Of a stretch of 64,000 nt of DNA, positions 27,554 to 36,313 are shown piece after piece. Origin of the DNA: Maioricimonas rarisocia. Its GTDB lineage: Bacteria; Planctomycetota; Planctomycetia; Planctomycetales; Planctomycetaceae. Location: the NCBI RefSeq assembly GCF_007747795.1, contig NZ_CP036275.1, positions 3,774,001-3,838,000 on the forward strand, read 5' to 3'. The translations under genes and the position numbers were made by a program. Below the pieces are notes generated by a model, which saw nothing but the letters and a program-made list of their open reading frames with translations, was not told the DNA's origin and did not search any database. How positions within the stretch are numbered: position 1 is the first letter of the stretch; every line of letters starts with the position of its first letter.

Positions 27554-28666
27554 ATGAGTGACCGTTTCGAAGCCCGACGGAAGAAGCTTCTGCGACTGCT
27601 CCGCGACGAAGGTCTGCCGGCGATGCTGGTGACCGCCGAGAAGAACGTGTCGTACCTGACCGGCTTCACCGGGGACAGCAGCTACCTGCTGCTGGGACGG
27701 GACCTGGCTGTCGTCATCAGCGACAGCCGGTATACGACACAGCTGAAGGAAGAGTGCCCCACGCTCGACGCGGTGATCCGCAAGACGGACGTCTCGCTCC
27801 CGCAGGCGGCGGCCCGCGTGCTGCGTAAGGCAAAACTCTCGCAGCTGGCGTTCGAGGGACAGAATGTCACGTTCGAACTGCACCAGAAGCTGGCCGACAA
27901 CCTGGCCCAGGTGGAACTCGTCCCCCTCAATGGCCGGATCGAAAGCGACCTGCGGGCAATCAAGGACGCCGATGAGATCAACGAACTCCGTCTGGCGGTG
28001 CAGTTCGCCGCCCGCGGCTTCGAATTTCTCAAAGCCACGCTGACGCACGGGATGACCGAGCGGGAGATTTCGCACGACCTCGAGCACGCGATGCGGCGGT
28101 TTGGTGCAGAAGGTGTGAGCTTTACGCCGATTATCGCGGTGGGAGATCGTGCGGCCCTGCCTCACTACCATCCCGGTGACCTGAAAGTTGAAGAGTCTCC
28201 GATCCTGCTGACCGACTGGGGAGCGCAGACCCGCTCCGGTTATCGGTCGGACCTGACGCGGGTCCTGGTGACGGGACGCCCAACTGCCAAACTGGAAAAG
28301 GTTTACAACGTCGTTCTGGAGGCCCAGCAGCGAGCAATCGCGGCCATCGGACCGGGAGTCGTGTGCCGGGACGTCGACAAGGCGGCCCGCGAGACGATTC
28401 ACAACGCCGGTTATGGCAAGCGGTTCGGGCATGGACTGGGTCACGGGATCGGGCTGGATATCCATGAACAGCCCCGACTGGCTCCCGTTTCGGAGACAAT
28501 CCTGCAGCCCGGGATGGTTGTCACGGTGGAGCCGGGCATCTATCTTCCGGGCTGGGGCGGGGTTAGAATCGAGGACGACGTTCTGGTGACCCGGGACGGC
28601 CACGAGGTCCTCTCTAACAGCGTTCCCAACGAGTTTGAGCAGGCTTTCGTCGATCTCGGGAATTAA
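27554..28666 (+). CDS. M24 family Xaa-Pro aminopeptidase
   Basis: The ATG at 27554 (MSDRFEARRKK) starts a 370-residue protein; the open frame upstream is antisense to larB. The N-terminal creatinase-like domain (about 1-130, 'MLVTAEKNVSYLTGFTGDSSYLL') precedes the pita-bread catalytic domain. Metal ligands: Asp and Asp in 'LLTDWGAQTRSGYRSDLTR', His in 'GHGLGHGIGLDIHE', Glu in 'TVEPGIYLPGWGGVRIEDDV'. Cytoplasmic cleavage of N-terminal residues before proline. Followed after 110 bases by accB, the order seen in many bacteria (pepQ/papA-accB-accC). Confidence 0.93.
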   Translation: MSDRFEARRKKLLRLLRDEGLPAMLVTAEKNVSYLTGFTGDSSYLLLGRDLAVVISDSRYTTQLKEECPTLDAVIRKTDVSLPQAAARVLRKAKLSQLAFEGQNVTFELHQKLADNLAQVELVPLNGRIESDLRAIKDADEINELRLAVQFAARGFEFLKATLTHGMTEREISHDLEHAMRRFGAEGVSFTPIIAVGDRAALPHYHPGDLKVEESPILLTDWGAQTRSGYRSDLTRVLVTGRPTAKLEKVYNVVLEAQQRAIAAIGPGVVCRDVDKAARETIHNAGYGKRFGHGLGHGIGLDIHEQPRLAPVSETILQPGMVVTVEPGIYLPGWGGVRIEDDVLVTRDGHEVLSNSVPNEFEQAFVDLGN

Positions 28667-28776
28667 CGCGAAACACACAGACCCTTCGCCCTTCAGGTCG
28701 GAGCTGAATCCGGCACGCATCCCCGACCGGTTGCATCGACGCGAGGATTGACCGCCAGGCTAGGAAGGTGCCTTCA

Positions 28777-29274
28777 ATGGCCAACGAAGCGAACGAATCG
28801 TTCGATCTGGATAAACTGCAGCAGCTTGTCGAAATGATGGAGAAGCACGACCTCCGCGAGGTCAAACTCTCCAAAGGAGGCCAGAAATGGATCCTCCGTC
28901 GCGGCGCGCAGGAAGTCGTCCAGGTCCCGACTGCGATGAACATGATGCCGCCGGCTCCCATGCCGGCCGCGCCGGCCCCAGCACCGGCTGCCCCTGCTGC
29001 AGAGTCGGGTGAAGCCGCGGCTGCCGATTCCGGCCTGATCGAGATTGTCAGCCCGACGGTCGGAACCTTCTACAGCTCGCCCCAGCCGGGGGATCCGCCG
29101 TTCGTCAAGGTCGGAGACAAGGTTCGTTCCGACACGATCGTCTGTATCGTGGAGGCGATGAAGGTCTTCAACCAGATTCCGGCGGAAGTGAGCGGCACGA
29201 TTACCAAGGTGCTCGCCAGCGATGGCGACCCCGTGGATTTCGGCCAGGCGTTGTTCCTCGTCAAACCGGAGTGA
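28777..29274 (+). CDS. accB: Biotin carboxyl carrier protein of acetyl-CoA carboxylase
   Basis: The ATG at 28777 follows an AGGAAGG site. The 165-residue protein has an N-terminal helical segment, an Ala/Pro-rich flexible linker (about 52-82), and a C-terminal biotinyl domain with '[22 protein letters not shown]' (BCCP thumb region) and the biotin acceptor motif E126-A-M-K129. It carries the carboxyl group between biotin carboxylase and carboxyltransferase at the first step of fatty-acid synthesis. Four bases separate it from accC. Confidence 0.97.
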   Translation: MANEANESFDLDKLQQLVEMMEKHDLREVKLSKGGQKWILRRGAQEVVQVPTAMNMMPPAPMPAAPAPAPAAPAAESGEAAAADSGLIEIVSPTVGTFYSSPQPGDPPFVKVGDKVRSDTIVCIVEAMKVFNQIPAEVSGTITKVLASDGDPVDFGQALFLVKPE

Positions 29275-29278
29275 CGCC

Positions 29279-30616
29279 ATGTTTCAGCGTATTCTGATTG
29301 CCAACCGGGGGGAGATTGCCCTTCGGATCATTCGTGCCTGCAAGGAACTGGGCATCGAGACCGTTGCCGTCTTCTCCGAAGCGGACCGCGGTGCCCACTA
29401 CCTCGAACTGGCCGACGAAGCGTACTGCATCGGGCCGGCCTCGGCGTCCGAGAGCTACCTGAAGATCGACCGGATCATCAGCGCCGCCGAGATCGGGAAC
29501 GTCCAGGCGATCCATCCCGGCTACGGTTTTCTGGCCGAGAACGCCCACTTCGCCGAGGTCTGCCGCGACTCCCAGATCGAGTTTATCGGCCCCTCGCACG
29601 AAGCGATGGCGACGCTCGGCGACAAGGTGGCTGCCCGGAAGATCGCTCAGGAGGCGAAGGTTCCGGTCGTTCCCGGCAGCCAGGGGCTGGTCACCTCCGA
29701 GGAGGAAGCCCTCAAGGTCGCTGCAGAGATCGGCTATCCGCTGCTGATCAAGGCAACGGCGGGCGGCGGCGGCAAGGGCATTCGCCCGGCCATGAACGAG
29801 ATCACACTGCGAGCCGAACTGAAGGCCGCTTCGGCCGAAGCCGAGAAGGCATTCAAGAACCCCGGCGTGTACCTGGAACGTTACATCCAGAAGCCGCGGC
29901 ACGTCGAAGTTCAGATTCTTGCCGACCAGCACGGCAACGCCGTTCACCTCTGGGAACGTGACTGCACGATGCAGCGCAAGCACCAGAAACTGGTGGAAGA
30001 GGCCCCGGCCCCCAGTCTTCCGCAGTCCGTACGGGAAGACATCTGCAAGGCGGCCGTGCGACTTGTCCAGACGGCCAATTACAGCAATGCCGGGACCTGC
30101 GAGTTCCTCGTCGACGAGGACAATCAGTTCTACTTCATCGAAGTGAACGCCCGTATCCAGGTCGAACACCCGGTCACCGAGATGGTGACCGGAACCGATC
30201 TGATCAAGGAGCAGATCCGGATCGCTGCCGGCGAGAAACTGCGGTTCACCCAGAAGTCGATTCCCTGCAACGGGGCGGCGATGGAGATCCGCATCAATGC
30301 CGAGGATCCCGAAAACGACTTCCGCGGCTGCCCGGGAACGATCACGAAACTGCGGCTGCCGGGTGGCCCGGGAGTGCGATTCGATTCGCACGTGTACGAG
30401 GGATACCGGATCAGCCCGTACTACGATTCGATGATCGGCAAGCTGATCGTCCATCGCGAAACGCGTGAAGAAGTGATCGCCTGTACGCTGCGGGCGCTGA
30501 ACGAAATGGTCGTGGAAGGCGTGAAGACGACGATTCCGCTGGCCAGACGCATTCTGGAACACAGTACGTTCACCGAGGCACGTGGAGACACGGGCTTCGT
30601 TGAGCGCACGTGGTAA
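29279..30616 (+). CDS. accC: Biotin carboxylase subunit of acetyl-CoA carboxylase
   Basis: The ATG at 29279 ([16 protein letters not shown]) starts a 445-residue protein, the usual AccC length. ATP-grasp features include the Gly-rich loop '[10 protein letters not shown]', '[21 protein letters not shown]' and the catalytic '[20 protein letters not shown]' (E. coli has [13 protein letters not shown]). It carboxylates biotin on AccB using ATP and bicarbonate. It forms an operon with accB. The carboxyltransferase genes accA and accD are not in the window. Confidence 0.97.
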   Translation: MFQRILIANRGEIALRIIRACKELGIETVAVFSEADRGAHYLELADEAYCIGPASASESYLKIDRIISAAEIGNVQAIHPGYGFLAENAHFAEVCRDSQIEFIGPSHEAMATLGDKVAARKIAQEAKVPVVPGSQGLVTSEEEALKVAAEIGYPLLIKATAGGGGKGIRPAMNEITLRAELKAASAEAEKAFKNPGVYLERYIQKPRHVEVQILADQHGNAVHLWERDCTMQRKHQKLVEEAPAPSLPQSVREDICKAAVRLVQTANYSNAGTCEFLVDEDNQFYFIEVNARIQVEHPVTEMVTGTDLIKEQIRIAAGEKLRFTQKSIPCNGAAMEIRINAEDPENDFRGCPGTITKLRLPGGPGVRFDSHVYEGYRISPYYDSMIGKLIVHRETREEVIACTLRALNEMVVEGVKTTIPLARRILEHSTFTEARGDTGFVERTW

Positions 30617-30734
30617 TCGGGCCGTTTCGGTGAACTTCGGTGGTCGTGCGCTTGATCGGCTGTGACGCCGCTCGTACGATTCGCCGCTGGTGACACGGCG
30701 CTCCCGCTGAAGGTGCGCCCTGCTGTGTTCCCCG

Positions 30735-30762
30735 TTGACCTTGTGGTGTACCGCCGCATAGT
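30735..30762 (+). promoter_or_regulatory. Possible promoter for phosphofructokinase
   Basis: TTGACC (30735-30740) and CATAGT (30757-30762) are 16 bases apart and lie 34 bases before the phosphofructokinase start. The -10 match is weak. Confidence 0.3.
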
Positions 30763-30795
30763 GCGGTCGCTCCGCGACAATCAAGGGTAAAGACA

Positions 30796-31824
30796 ATGAA
30801 GGCAGCCATCCTGACCGGTGGTGGAGATTGTCCCGGACTGAACGCCGTCATTCGTGCGGTCGTCCGTGTGATTGCAAATAACGGTGGCCAGACGATCGGC
30901 TTTCTCGAAGGCTGGCGTGGTGCCATCGAAGCGAACTACATCGACCTCAAACCGTCCGAAACCGACGAGATCCTCCCCAAAGGGGGCACGATCCTCGGCT
31001 CGTCCCGTACCAATCCGTACAAGGACGACAACGGCGTCCAGAAGATCGTCGATAACATGAAGTCGCTCGATCTGGACGCGCTCATCGCCATTGGTGGCGA
31101 CGACACGCTCGGCGTGGCCAGCAAGCTGTACAGTGACCATCAGTTGCCGACGATCGGCTGCCCCAAGACGATCGACAACGACCTGAGCAGCACCGATTTC
31201 ACGTTCGGCTTCGACACCTGCCTGAACACTGTCATGGACGCCGTCGACAAGCTTCGCACCACCGCGGAGTCGCATCGCCGCGTGATGGTGGTCGAGGTCA
31301 TGGGCCGGCACGCCGGCTGGATCACCTGCTTCTCCGGCATCGCCTGTGCCGCCGACGCCATTCTCGTGCCGGAACAGGAAGCCGACCTGCAGGACGTCTG
31401 CGACCGGCTCGCCAAGCGGCGCGAAGACGGCAAGCACTACGGCATCGTGATGGTCAGTGAAGGAGCCCAGCTGAAGGGCGAGGGCCTGGTGACCCAGGAT
31501 GCCGAACTGGATGACTTCGGTCACGTCAAACTGGGCGGCATCGGTCGCAAGGTCGCCCGGATTATCGAAAAGCGGACCGGCATCGAAACCCGCGATGTCA
31601 CCCTCGGACACCTGCAGCGCGGCGGTTCGCCGAGTGCCTACGACCGCGTGCTCGGTACGCGGCTCGGTATCCACGCCGGTCGTCTGGCTCTCAAGGGGGA
31701 CTTCGGCAAGATGGTCGCGCTTCGCGGTCTCGAGATCGTCGGCGTGCCGCTGGCCGAGGCCGTTGGCACGATGCGGACGCTCTACCCGGAATTCCTCGAC
31801 GAAGCGGGCGAGTTTCTGAAGTAA
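30796..31824 (+). CDS. pfp: Phosphofructokinase, PPi-dependent by active-site residues
   Basis: The 342-residue protein belongs to the PFK family: '[16 protein letters not shown]', '[12 protein letters not shown]', 'TIDND' with the catalytic Asp, '[10 protein letters not shown]', 'VSEGA' and '[15 protein letters not shown]'. Two positions decide the phosphoryl donor. The sequence after GG is D-D-T (Asp103, where ATP enzymes have Gly), and Lys124 precedes TIDND. Asp plus Lys at these places marks pyrophosphate-dependent enzymes, which catalyse the reversible fructose-6-P / fructose-1,6-bisP step. It stands alone between two terminator-bounded regions. The PPi preference is inferred, not shown. 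Confidence 0.9.
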   Translation: MKAAILTGGGDCPGLNAVIRAVVRVIANNGGQTIGFLEGWRGAIEANYIDLKPSETDEILPKGGTILGSSRTNPYKDDNGVQKIVDNMKSLDLDALIAIGGDDTLGVASKLYSDHQLPTIGCPKTIDNDLSSTDFTFGFDTCLNTVMDAVDKLRTTAESHRRVMVVEVMGRHAGWITCFSGIACAADAILVPEQEADLQDVCDRLAKRREDGKHYGIVMVSEGAQLKGEGLVTQDAELDDFGHVKLGGIGRKVARIIEKRTGIETRDVTLGHLQRGGSPSAYDRVLGTRLGIHAGRLALKGDFGKMVALRGLEIVGVPLAEAVGTMRTLYPEFLDEAGEFLK

Positions 31825-31874
31825 TCGGACTCGCCACCAGGCAGACCGCCTGATGGAGGCCTACAGAAGAATTC

Positions 31875-31911
31875 ACCCCGCGTCAGCTTTCGAGCCGGCG
31901 CGGGGTTTTTC
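31875..31911 (+). terminator. Intrinsic terminator after phosphofructokinase
   Basis: Stem accccgcg (31875-31882) with cgcggggt (31899-31906) is followed by a T run. It lies 50 bases after the phosphofructokinase stop and just before the end of the converging folK gene. Confidence 0.85.
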
Positions 31912-31913
31912 TG

Positions 31914-32444
31914 TTATGCGAGCCGGATGTCATGCCGTTCGTGCAGTGATGCATGCGGCCGCAGCCGCCGCGCCACAGCCTGCAGCGTTTCCCCCGTCTG
32001 CGGATGACGGTACGTAGGATCGATCTCTGCAAGCGGGACTGCCAGAAACGGCCGGATGAGAATTTCGGGATCGGGGATCCGATTCCCGCCGATTGAGATG
32101 AGATCTTCGTTGAACAACGCGATGTCGATGTCGACGGTGCGGGGACCGCTTCGGTTTCGCGGGTCGCGGACACGATCGAGGTCTGACTCGATCCGGGCGA
32201 TGACCTCCCGCTTGAGCTCAGCCGCCCCGAGGTCGATTTCCAGAAGAACGGCAGCGTTGCAGAAATCCGGTTGATGCACGTAGCCGACCGGAGGCGATTG
32301 CCAGACGCGCGAGACGCGGAGCACCTCGCCCACACAGCGCAGCTTTTCCACCGCTGCGGGCAGATAATGTTCCGGCCCGACGTTCGATCCCAGTGACAGG
32401 TACGCCAGATTAAGCAGGCGGGGAGAGGTCGGGGTGATCGTCAC
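31914..32444 (-). CDS. folK: 2-amino-4-hydroxy-6-hydroxymethyldihydropteridine pyrophosphokinase
   Basis: The start is taken as GTG at 32444 (MTITPTSPRLLNLAYLSLGSNVG), which overlaps the 3' end of folB by 35 bases; the frame upstream is antisense-like. HPPK motifs: 'AYLSLGSNVGP', 'VSRVWQSPPVGYVHQPDFCNAAV', and 'RSGPRTVDIDIALF' with the two Mg-binding Asp residues, then 'RPFLAVPLAEIDP'. It transfers pyrophosphate from ATP to the pterin in folate synthesis. Length is 176 residues. Last gene of the SDR-folB-folK set. Confidence 0.95.
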   Translation of the reverse strand: MTITPTSPRLLNLAYLSLGSNVGPEHYLPAAVEKLRCVGEVLRVSRVWQSPPVGYVHQPDFCNAAVLLEIDLGAAELKREVIARIESDLDRVRDPRNRSGPRTVDIDIALFNEDLISIGGNRIPDPEILIRPFLAVPLAEIDPTYRHPQTGETLQAVARRLRPHASLHERHDIRLA

Positions 32445-32793
32445 GACTCCGCTCGATCGACACGCCCACGGACCGGGCGAATCGGACTGCACCCGGTTTC
32501 TCGACTCGGACATGGGCCCGCGTAACACGTTCGTCTTCCAGGCAGATTGCTGCAATCCGCTCTGCCATGCGCTCGACCAGAAGGAAACTGGATCCTTCCA
32601 CGAGTTCGATGACCTGTTTGGAGATCGTCCGGTAGTTGACCGCATCTTCAATATCGTCTGACGCAGCCGCCGGCCGATTGTCCGCTTCCATACGGATGTT
32701 GATCACCACATCCTGACGGTTCACCCGCTCTTCGGGATTGATCCCGATGATGGTCCGCAGCAGGAGGTCGTTGATTTCCACGTAGTCCGGCAT
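32410..32793 (-). CDS. folB: Dihydroneopterin aldolase
   Basis: The start at 32793 (MPDYVEINDLLLRTIIGINPEER) gives 127 residues. DHNA motifs: 'L.RTIIGINPEERVNRQDVVINI', 'DAVNYRTISKQVIELVEGSSFLLVERMAERIAAICL' and 'VRVEKPGAVRFARSVGV' with the catalytic Lys. It cleaves dihydroneopterin to hydroxymethyl-dihydropterin, the substrate of FolK, whose gene overlaps its 3' end. An SDR gene that looks like a pteridine reductase lies 85 bases upstream on the same strand. Confidence 0.95.
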   Translation of the reverse strand: MPDYVEINDLLLRTIIGINPEERVNRQDVVINIRMEADNRPAAASDDIEDAVNYRTISKQVIELVEGSSFLLVERMAERIAAICLEDERVTRAHVRVEKPGAVRFARSVGVSIERSRDDHPDLSPPA

Positions 32794-32878
32794 GTGATTG
32801 CAGAGTCTCTCGCTGAATTCCGTGAGGCTGACCGCACGCTCTTCGTGCAACGGAGACAACACGCCTCCGGCTGCGGCA

Positions 32879-33610
32879 TTATAGGTGTTCGCCCCCGGTC
32901 ACTTGCACTACTTCACCAGTCAGGAAGTCGGATCGCAAGAGAAACATGACCGCGTCCGTCACCTGAGCCGGGCTCCCTGTCCGCTGCAGCGGAATCTTTC
33001 CGGCGAGTTGCTGCAAGTACTCGTTATCACTGCCCGGCGGGGGAAGAATCGCTCCCGGCGAAACGGCGTTCACACGAATTCGTGGGGCCAGTTCGAGTGC
33101 CAGCAGACGCGTCATCGTCAGCAGACCTCCCTTGGCGATCGTGTAGGCGGCGTGACCGGGCCGCGGTCGCGATGCCCGCCAGTCAATGATGTTGACCACC
33201 GCCCCGTCGTGGCCGGACGCCAGTTGCCGGGCGAAACGTTGCGTCAGAAAGAAGGGAGCCTTGAGGTTGATGTCGAGATGCCGATCCCAGGCAGATTCGT
33301 CGGTTTCGTCCAGACTTCCCGGTTCGAAAATGGCCGCATTGTTGATCAGAATGTCGACCGCCCCGAAGACCTCGGCGACACATTCGAACATCTGGTCGGC
33401 TGCGGTGACGGGATCGCGGAGGTCGGCCTGGACCGCCGTCGCGTCGACACCGAACTCGCGGACCTCCTCGAGCGTCTGCTGGGCGGCTTCTTCCGACGAC
33501 CCGTAGTGAATGCAGACGTTCACACCGGCCCGGGCCAGCGTCAGGGCGATTTCCCGTCCCAGACGCACTCCCCCTCCGGTAACCATGGCCCGGCTTCCGG
33601 CTCCGATCAT
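32879..33610 (-). CDS. SDR oxidoreductase resembling pteridine reductase
   Basis: The 243-residue protein is a classical-length short-chain dehydrogenase. It has the nucleotide loop 'VTGGGVRLGREIA' (about 10-22), 'ILINNAA' (88-93) and catalytic Tyr156-x3-Lys160. The usual catalytic Ser 13 residues before the Tyr is Asp143 ('NIIDWRA'). Asp at this place is a hallmark of PTR1 and FolM-type pteridine reductases. With folB and folK downstream, reduction of a dihydropterin or dihydrofolate is the best guess, possibly standing in for FolA. NADPH preference is suggested by the Arg in the loop. The assignment is inference from one residue and context. Confidence 0.85.
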   Translation of the reverse strand: MIGAGSRAMVTGGGVRLGREIALTLARAGVNVCIHYGSSEEAAQQTLEEVREFGVDATAVQADLRDPVTAADQMFECVAEVFGAVDILINNAAIFEPGSLDETDESAWDRHLDINLKAPFFLTQRFARQLASGHDGAVVNIIDWRASRPRPGHAAYTIAKGGLLTMTRLLALELAPRIRVNAVSPGAILPPPGSDNEYLQQLAGKIPLQRTGSPAQVTDAVMFLLRSDFLTGEVVQVTGGEHL

Positions 33611-34038
33611 CTCCCGATCCTCACGTTCGAGTGCTTGGAGGCACCATGTGTCAGGTCAGAGTGCCCTTAGAGGTATAGTCGTTTGCGACCAGCAGGCGAA
33701 CCGAAGCCCTTCCCTGGCGGCTTCTTCGCGGCGGGAATGACCGGTTCAAGAGGGCCGATCCGCACTGCACTTTGTAGCGGCCATCGAGCAGACCTTCTCG
33801 AAAAATCGGCTCCGAAGGTCCTTCAGCGAATGGCGTAAATGACATGGCAGTTACTGGATGCGACGAATCAGAGTTGCCGGGCCCGAATTCTGGCCGAACT
33901 CCGCCCGCCCTGCTAGGATGCCGGATCTGCCCCGTCATCGCCTGCGGGATGACATTCCGATCAGTGCTTCCAGGCCCCCAAGCCGGTGTGCCCCCTCGCA
34001 ACCGGATGCTCGTGTAACCGAACGGCAACAACAGACTG
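33611..34038. other. Divergent intergenic region, no gene recognised
   Basis: This gap lies between the SDR gene and the helicase gene. No protein-like frame, tRNA or clear terminator is seen. It must carry promoters in both directions. Confidence 0.35.
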
Positions 34039-36009
34039 ATGGATCGACTTGGCCACCTCAATCCTGCGCAGCGCGAAGCCGTGCAGACGCTTTCCGGCCC
34101 CCTCCTGGTTCTTGCCGGGGCCGGAACGGGAAAGACGCGCGTGATTACCGTCCGCATGGCGGAACTGATCCGCAACGGCGTCACGCCCGAACGCATCCTT
34201 TCGGTGACATTCACCAACAAGGCGTCCAAGGAGATGCTGCAGCGGACGCGTGAGCTGCTCGGCGGCCGCATGAAGAAGCGTCCCTGGATCTCGACGTTTC
34301 ATGCGCTGTGCGTGAGTGTCCTGCGAGCCGAGATCAAGCACCTCGGCTATCCGGATCGGTTCGCGATCATCGACCGCGGCGACCAGGAGTCGATCGCCCG
34401 CGGCGTGCTGCGTGATATCCGGGTGACAGAGAAGGCGCTGCGGCCGGGGGATCTGCTCAGCGTTGTCAGTCGCTGGAAGTCGGCCGGCGTCCCGCACCAG
34501 CGGGCTGCCGAGGTCGCCGACGACGACAAGGAGTTCCTCGCCGCTCTGGGATATCGCCGTTACCAGGAAAAGCTGCGAGCCACCGGAAGCGTCGATTTCG
34601 ACGACCTGCTGCTGCTGACGAACCGGCTGTTCCGCGAGTTCCCGGAAGTCCTCGAGCGGCATCAGAGGCGGTTCGACCACGTCCAGATCGACGAGTATCA
34701 GGACACGAACGGGCTGCAGTTCAGCATCATCGAAGCACTCGTCCGCGGGCACAACAACATCTGCGTCGTGGGTGATGACGACCAGTCGATCTACGGCTGG
34801 CGCGGGGCGGAGGTCCGGCACATTCTCGGCTTCTCGCAGCACTTCCCCGGGGCGAAGGTCATTCGTCTCGAAGAGAATTACCGCTGCACCGACCGCATTC
34901 TCGACATGGCCAACCGGCTGGTGCAGCACAATCGCGACCGCCACAAGAAGCAGTTGCGTCCGAACAAGCAGTCGCTCGAGGACGTCCGCTTTCTCGAGTT
35001 CTCCGACGAAACGCTCGAAGCCGAGCAGGTCGTGCGGGAAATCCGCTTTCTGCATCAGCAGAAGAACGTGCCCCTCCGCGACTTTGCCATCCTGTTCCGC
35101 ACCAACGAGCAGCCCCGTCTGTTCGAAGCGGAACTGAGGCGGTACGGACTCCGCTACGTGCTGCTGGGCAGCCAGTCCTTCTACGACAAGAAGGAAATCC
35201 GGGATCTGCTCGCGTACCTGAAGGTCATTGCGCATCCCGATGATGAAGTCTCGCTGCTGCGGATCATCAATACGCCGGCGCGGGGGATCGGCAATACCAC
35301 CGTCGAAAAAGTGATGACCGAGGCGGTCAGGGAGGGGGTGCCGTTCTGGGATATGGCGCAGCGACTCGTCAACGACGGCGTCATCACCGTCAAGGCGGGC
35401 GCCGCGATCGACAAGTTCCGTCAGCTTCTCGACACCTTCCGCCGCAAGATGGAGAGCCAGCCCGAAAAGATGGACGTGGTGCTGCGGGAGCTGATCGACA
35501 CGATCGACTACGAGATGGAAATTGAGCGGCAGTACAAGGATCCGCAACAGGCATTGATGCGCACGGCGGGGCTGGATGACTTTGTCGGCTCGCTGACCGA
35601 CTACGTCACGCGAACCACCGGACCGACCTTGGACGACTATCTCGCAAGTGTCGCGCTCGATGGCCGCGATGATGAACCGGATAAGGAAAAACAGGCGGCC
35701 GAAGATGCGGTCAAGCTGATGACCCTGCACAGCGCCAAGGGTCTGGAGTTTCCCCGCGTCTACCTGGTCGGACTGGAAGAGGGCATCCTGCCGCACAAAC
35801 GGTCCGTGGACGCGACGGAGAAAGAGATCGCCGAAGAGCGCCGCCTCGCCTACGTGGGGATCACACGGGCCCAGGACTACCTCACGCTCAGCCGGGCCGA
35901 GACCCGCAAGCGATACGGCAAGCCCCGCAAGTCGATGCCGTCTCGCTTTCTTCGCGAGATGCAGCAGGAGCCGCCCCGCGTCGCTGTCGAGCCCGGCCAG
36001 CCAGCCTGA
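34039..36009 (+). CDS. uvrD: UvrD/PcrA/Rep superfamily I DNA helicase
   Basis: The 656-residue protein has all SF1A helicase motifs in order: Q-motif 'LNPAQREAV', Walker A 'LAGAGTGKTRV', Ia 'TFTNKASKEM', II 'IDEYQDTN', III 'VVGDDDQSIYGWRGA', IV 'RLEENYRCT', V 'LMTLHSAKGLEFPRVYLVGLEEG' and VI 'EERRLAYVGITRAQ'. It is a 3'-5' helicase for repair and for clearing replication forks. It is somewhat shorter than E. coli UvrD (720) and lacks a long C-terminal tail. UvrD, PcrA and Rep cannot be told apart from this alone. Confidence 0.95.
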   Translation: MDRLGHLNPAQREAVQTLSGPLLVLAGAGTGKTRVITVRMAELIRNGVTPERILSVTFTNKASKEMLQRTRELLGGRMKKRPWISTFHALCVSVLRAEIKHLGYPDRFAIIDRGDQESIARGVLRDIRVTEKALRPGDLLSVVSRWKSAGVPHQRAAEVADDDKEFLAALGYRRYQEKLRATGSVDFDDLLLLTNRLFREFPEVLERHQRRFDHVQIDEYQDTNGLQFSIIEALVRGHNNICVVGDDDQSIYGWRGAEVRHILGFSQHFPGAKVIRLEENYRCTDRILDMANRLVQHNRDRHKKQLRPNKQSLEDVRFLEFSDETLEAEQVVREIRFLHQQKNVPLRDFAILFRTNEQPRLFEAELRRYGLRYVLLGSQSFYDKKEIRDLLAYLKVIAHPDDEVSLLRIINTPARGIGNTTVEKVMTEAVREGVPFWDMAQRLVNDGVITVKAGAAIDKFRQLLDTFRRKMESQPEKMDVVLRELIDTIDYEMEIERQYKDPQQALMRTAGLDDFVGSLTDYVTRTTGPTLDDYLASVALDGRDDEPDKEKQAAEDAVKLMTLHSAKGLEFPRVYLVGLEEGILPHKRSVDATEKEIAEERRLAYVGITRAQDYLTLSRAETRKRYGKPRKSMPSRFLREMQQEPPRVAVEPGQPA

Positions 36010-36059
36010 GTTCCTGCTGCAGATCCTGCCCGCAAGTCGCTTTTTCGAGATTCGGCAGC

Positions 36060-36089
36060 TTGACCCGGCATATGGGCGCCGATTATTGT
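36060..36089 (+). promoter_or_regulatory. Possible promoter of the aromatic leader/DAHP synthase operon
   Basis: TTGACC (36060-36065, 5 of 6 to the -35 consensus) and TATTGT (36084-36089, 4 of 6 to -10) are 18 bases apart. Transcription would start near 36096, about 47 bases before the leader peptide ATG. Confidence 0.45.
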
Positions 36090-36142
36090 GATGGAAGAAG
36101 CCATTGTCGCTTCCCGTTCCAACCTCCATCGGCCTCAAGACC

Positions 36143-36235
36143 ATGAGCGAACCAGTTCAGAACAGCGGGTCCATCGCCCGTTTCTGGTTTAGCTATCGCT
36201 TTTGGTATTCCCACCGGGATCACGGGGTCGGGTAG
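36143..36235 (+). CDS. Aromatic-rich leader peptide (attenuation)
   Basis: This 30-codon frame runs from ATG 36143 to TAG 36233-36235. Codons 14-22 encode F-W-F-S-Y-R-F-W-Y: three Phe, two Trp and two Tyr among nine residues. It is followed 37 bases later by a strong intrinsic terminator and then by the DAHP synthase gene, the committed step of Phe, Tyr and Trp synthesis. This matches the design of ribosome-mediated attenuation leaders (trpL, pheL): when charged aromatic tRNAs are scarce the ribosome stalls on these codons. No strong Shine-Dalgarno precedes the ATG; an in-frame TTG at 36104, with GGAAG upstream, is an alternative start. Expression and function are inferred. Confidence 0.75.
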   Translation: MSEPVQNSGSIARFWFSYRFWYSHRDHGVG

Positions 36236-36282
36236 CGGCGGAACATACACCAGCCGAACATCCGGAAGCCAGAGCGGCCCTG
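36223..36282 (+). promoter_or_regulatory. Candidate antiterminator pairing
   Basis: The segment cggggtcg (36223-36230), covering the last codons of the leader, can form 8 contiguous pairs (two of them G-U) with cggccctg (36275-36282), which is the 5' arm of the terminator. Forming it would break the terminator. A ribosome stalled at codons 20-22 would leave 36223 onward free; a ribosome at the stop codon would cover it. A small alternative hairpin, ccccacc-type at 36210-36215 with 36226-36232, could compete. Predicted by eye only. Confidence 0.45.
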
Positions 36283-36313
36283 AAATCCCAGCGATTTCGG
36301 GGCCGCTTTTTTT
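36273..36313 (+). terminator. Intrinsic terminator / attenuator before DAHP synthase
   Basis: A 15-bp stem, agcggccctgaaatc (36273-36287) with gatttcggggccgct (36293-36307), has one G-U pair and a five-base loop, and runs into seven Ts (36307-36313). It lies 92 bases before the DAHP synthase start and directly after the aromatic leader frame. It could also simply end the helicase transcript, but 264 bases separate it from that gene's stop. Confidence 0.9.

Noticed and set aside
29261-30796. Minus-strand open frame of 511 codons over accC
   Set aside because: It is antisense to the biotin carboxylase, whose ATP-grasp and biotin motifs are intact on the plus strand.
36010-36060. Terminator directly after the helicase gene
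   Set aside because: I looked for a stem with a T tract just after the stop and found none. The only strong terminator is 264 bases away, after the aromatic leader frame, so it was assigned to that system instead.
33961-36144. Minus-strand open frame of 727 codons over the helicase
   Set aside because: It is the exact antisense of the UvrD-like gene. All conserved helicase motifs are on the plus strand; the antisense product is Arg/Leu-rich with no family match. Such frames arise because third codon positions are GC-rich.
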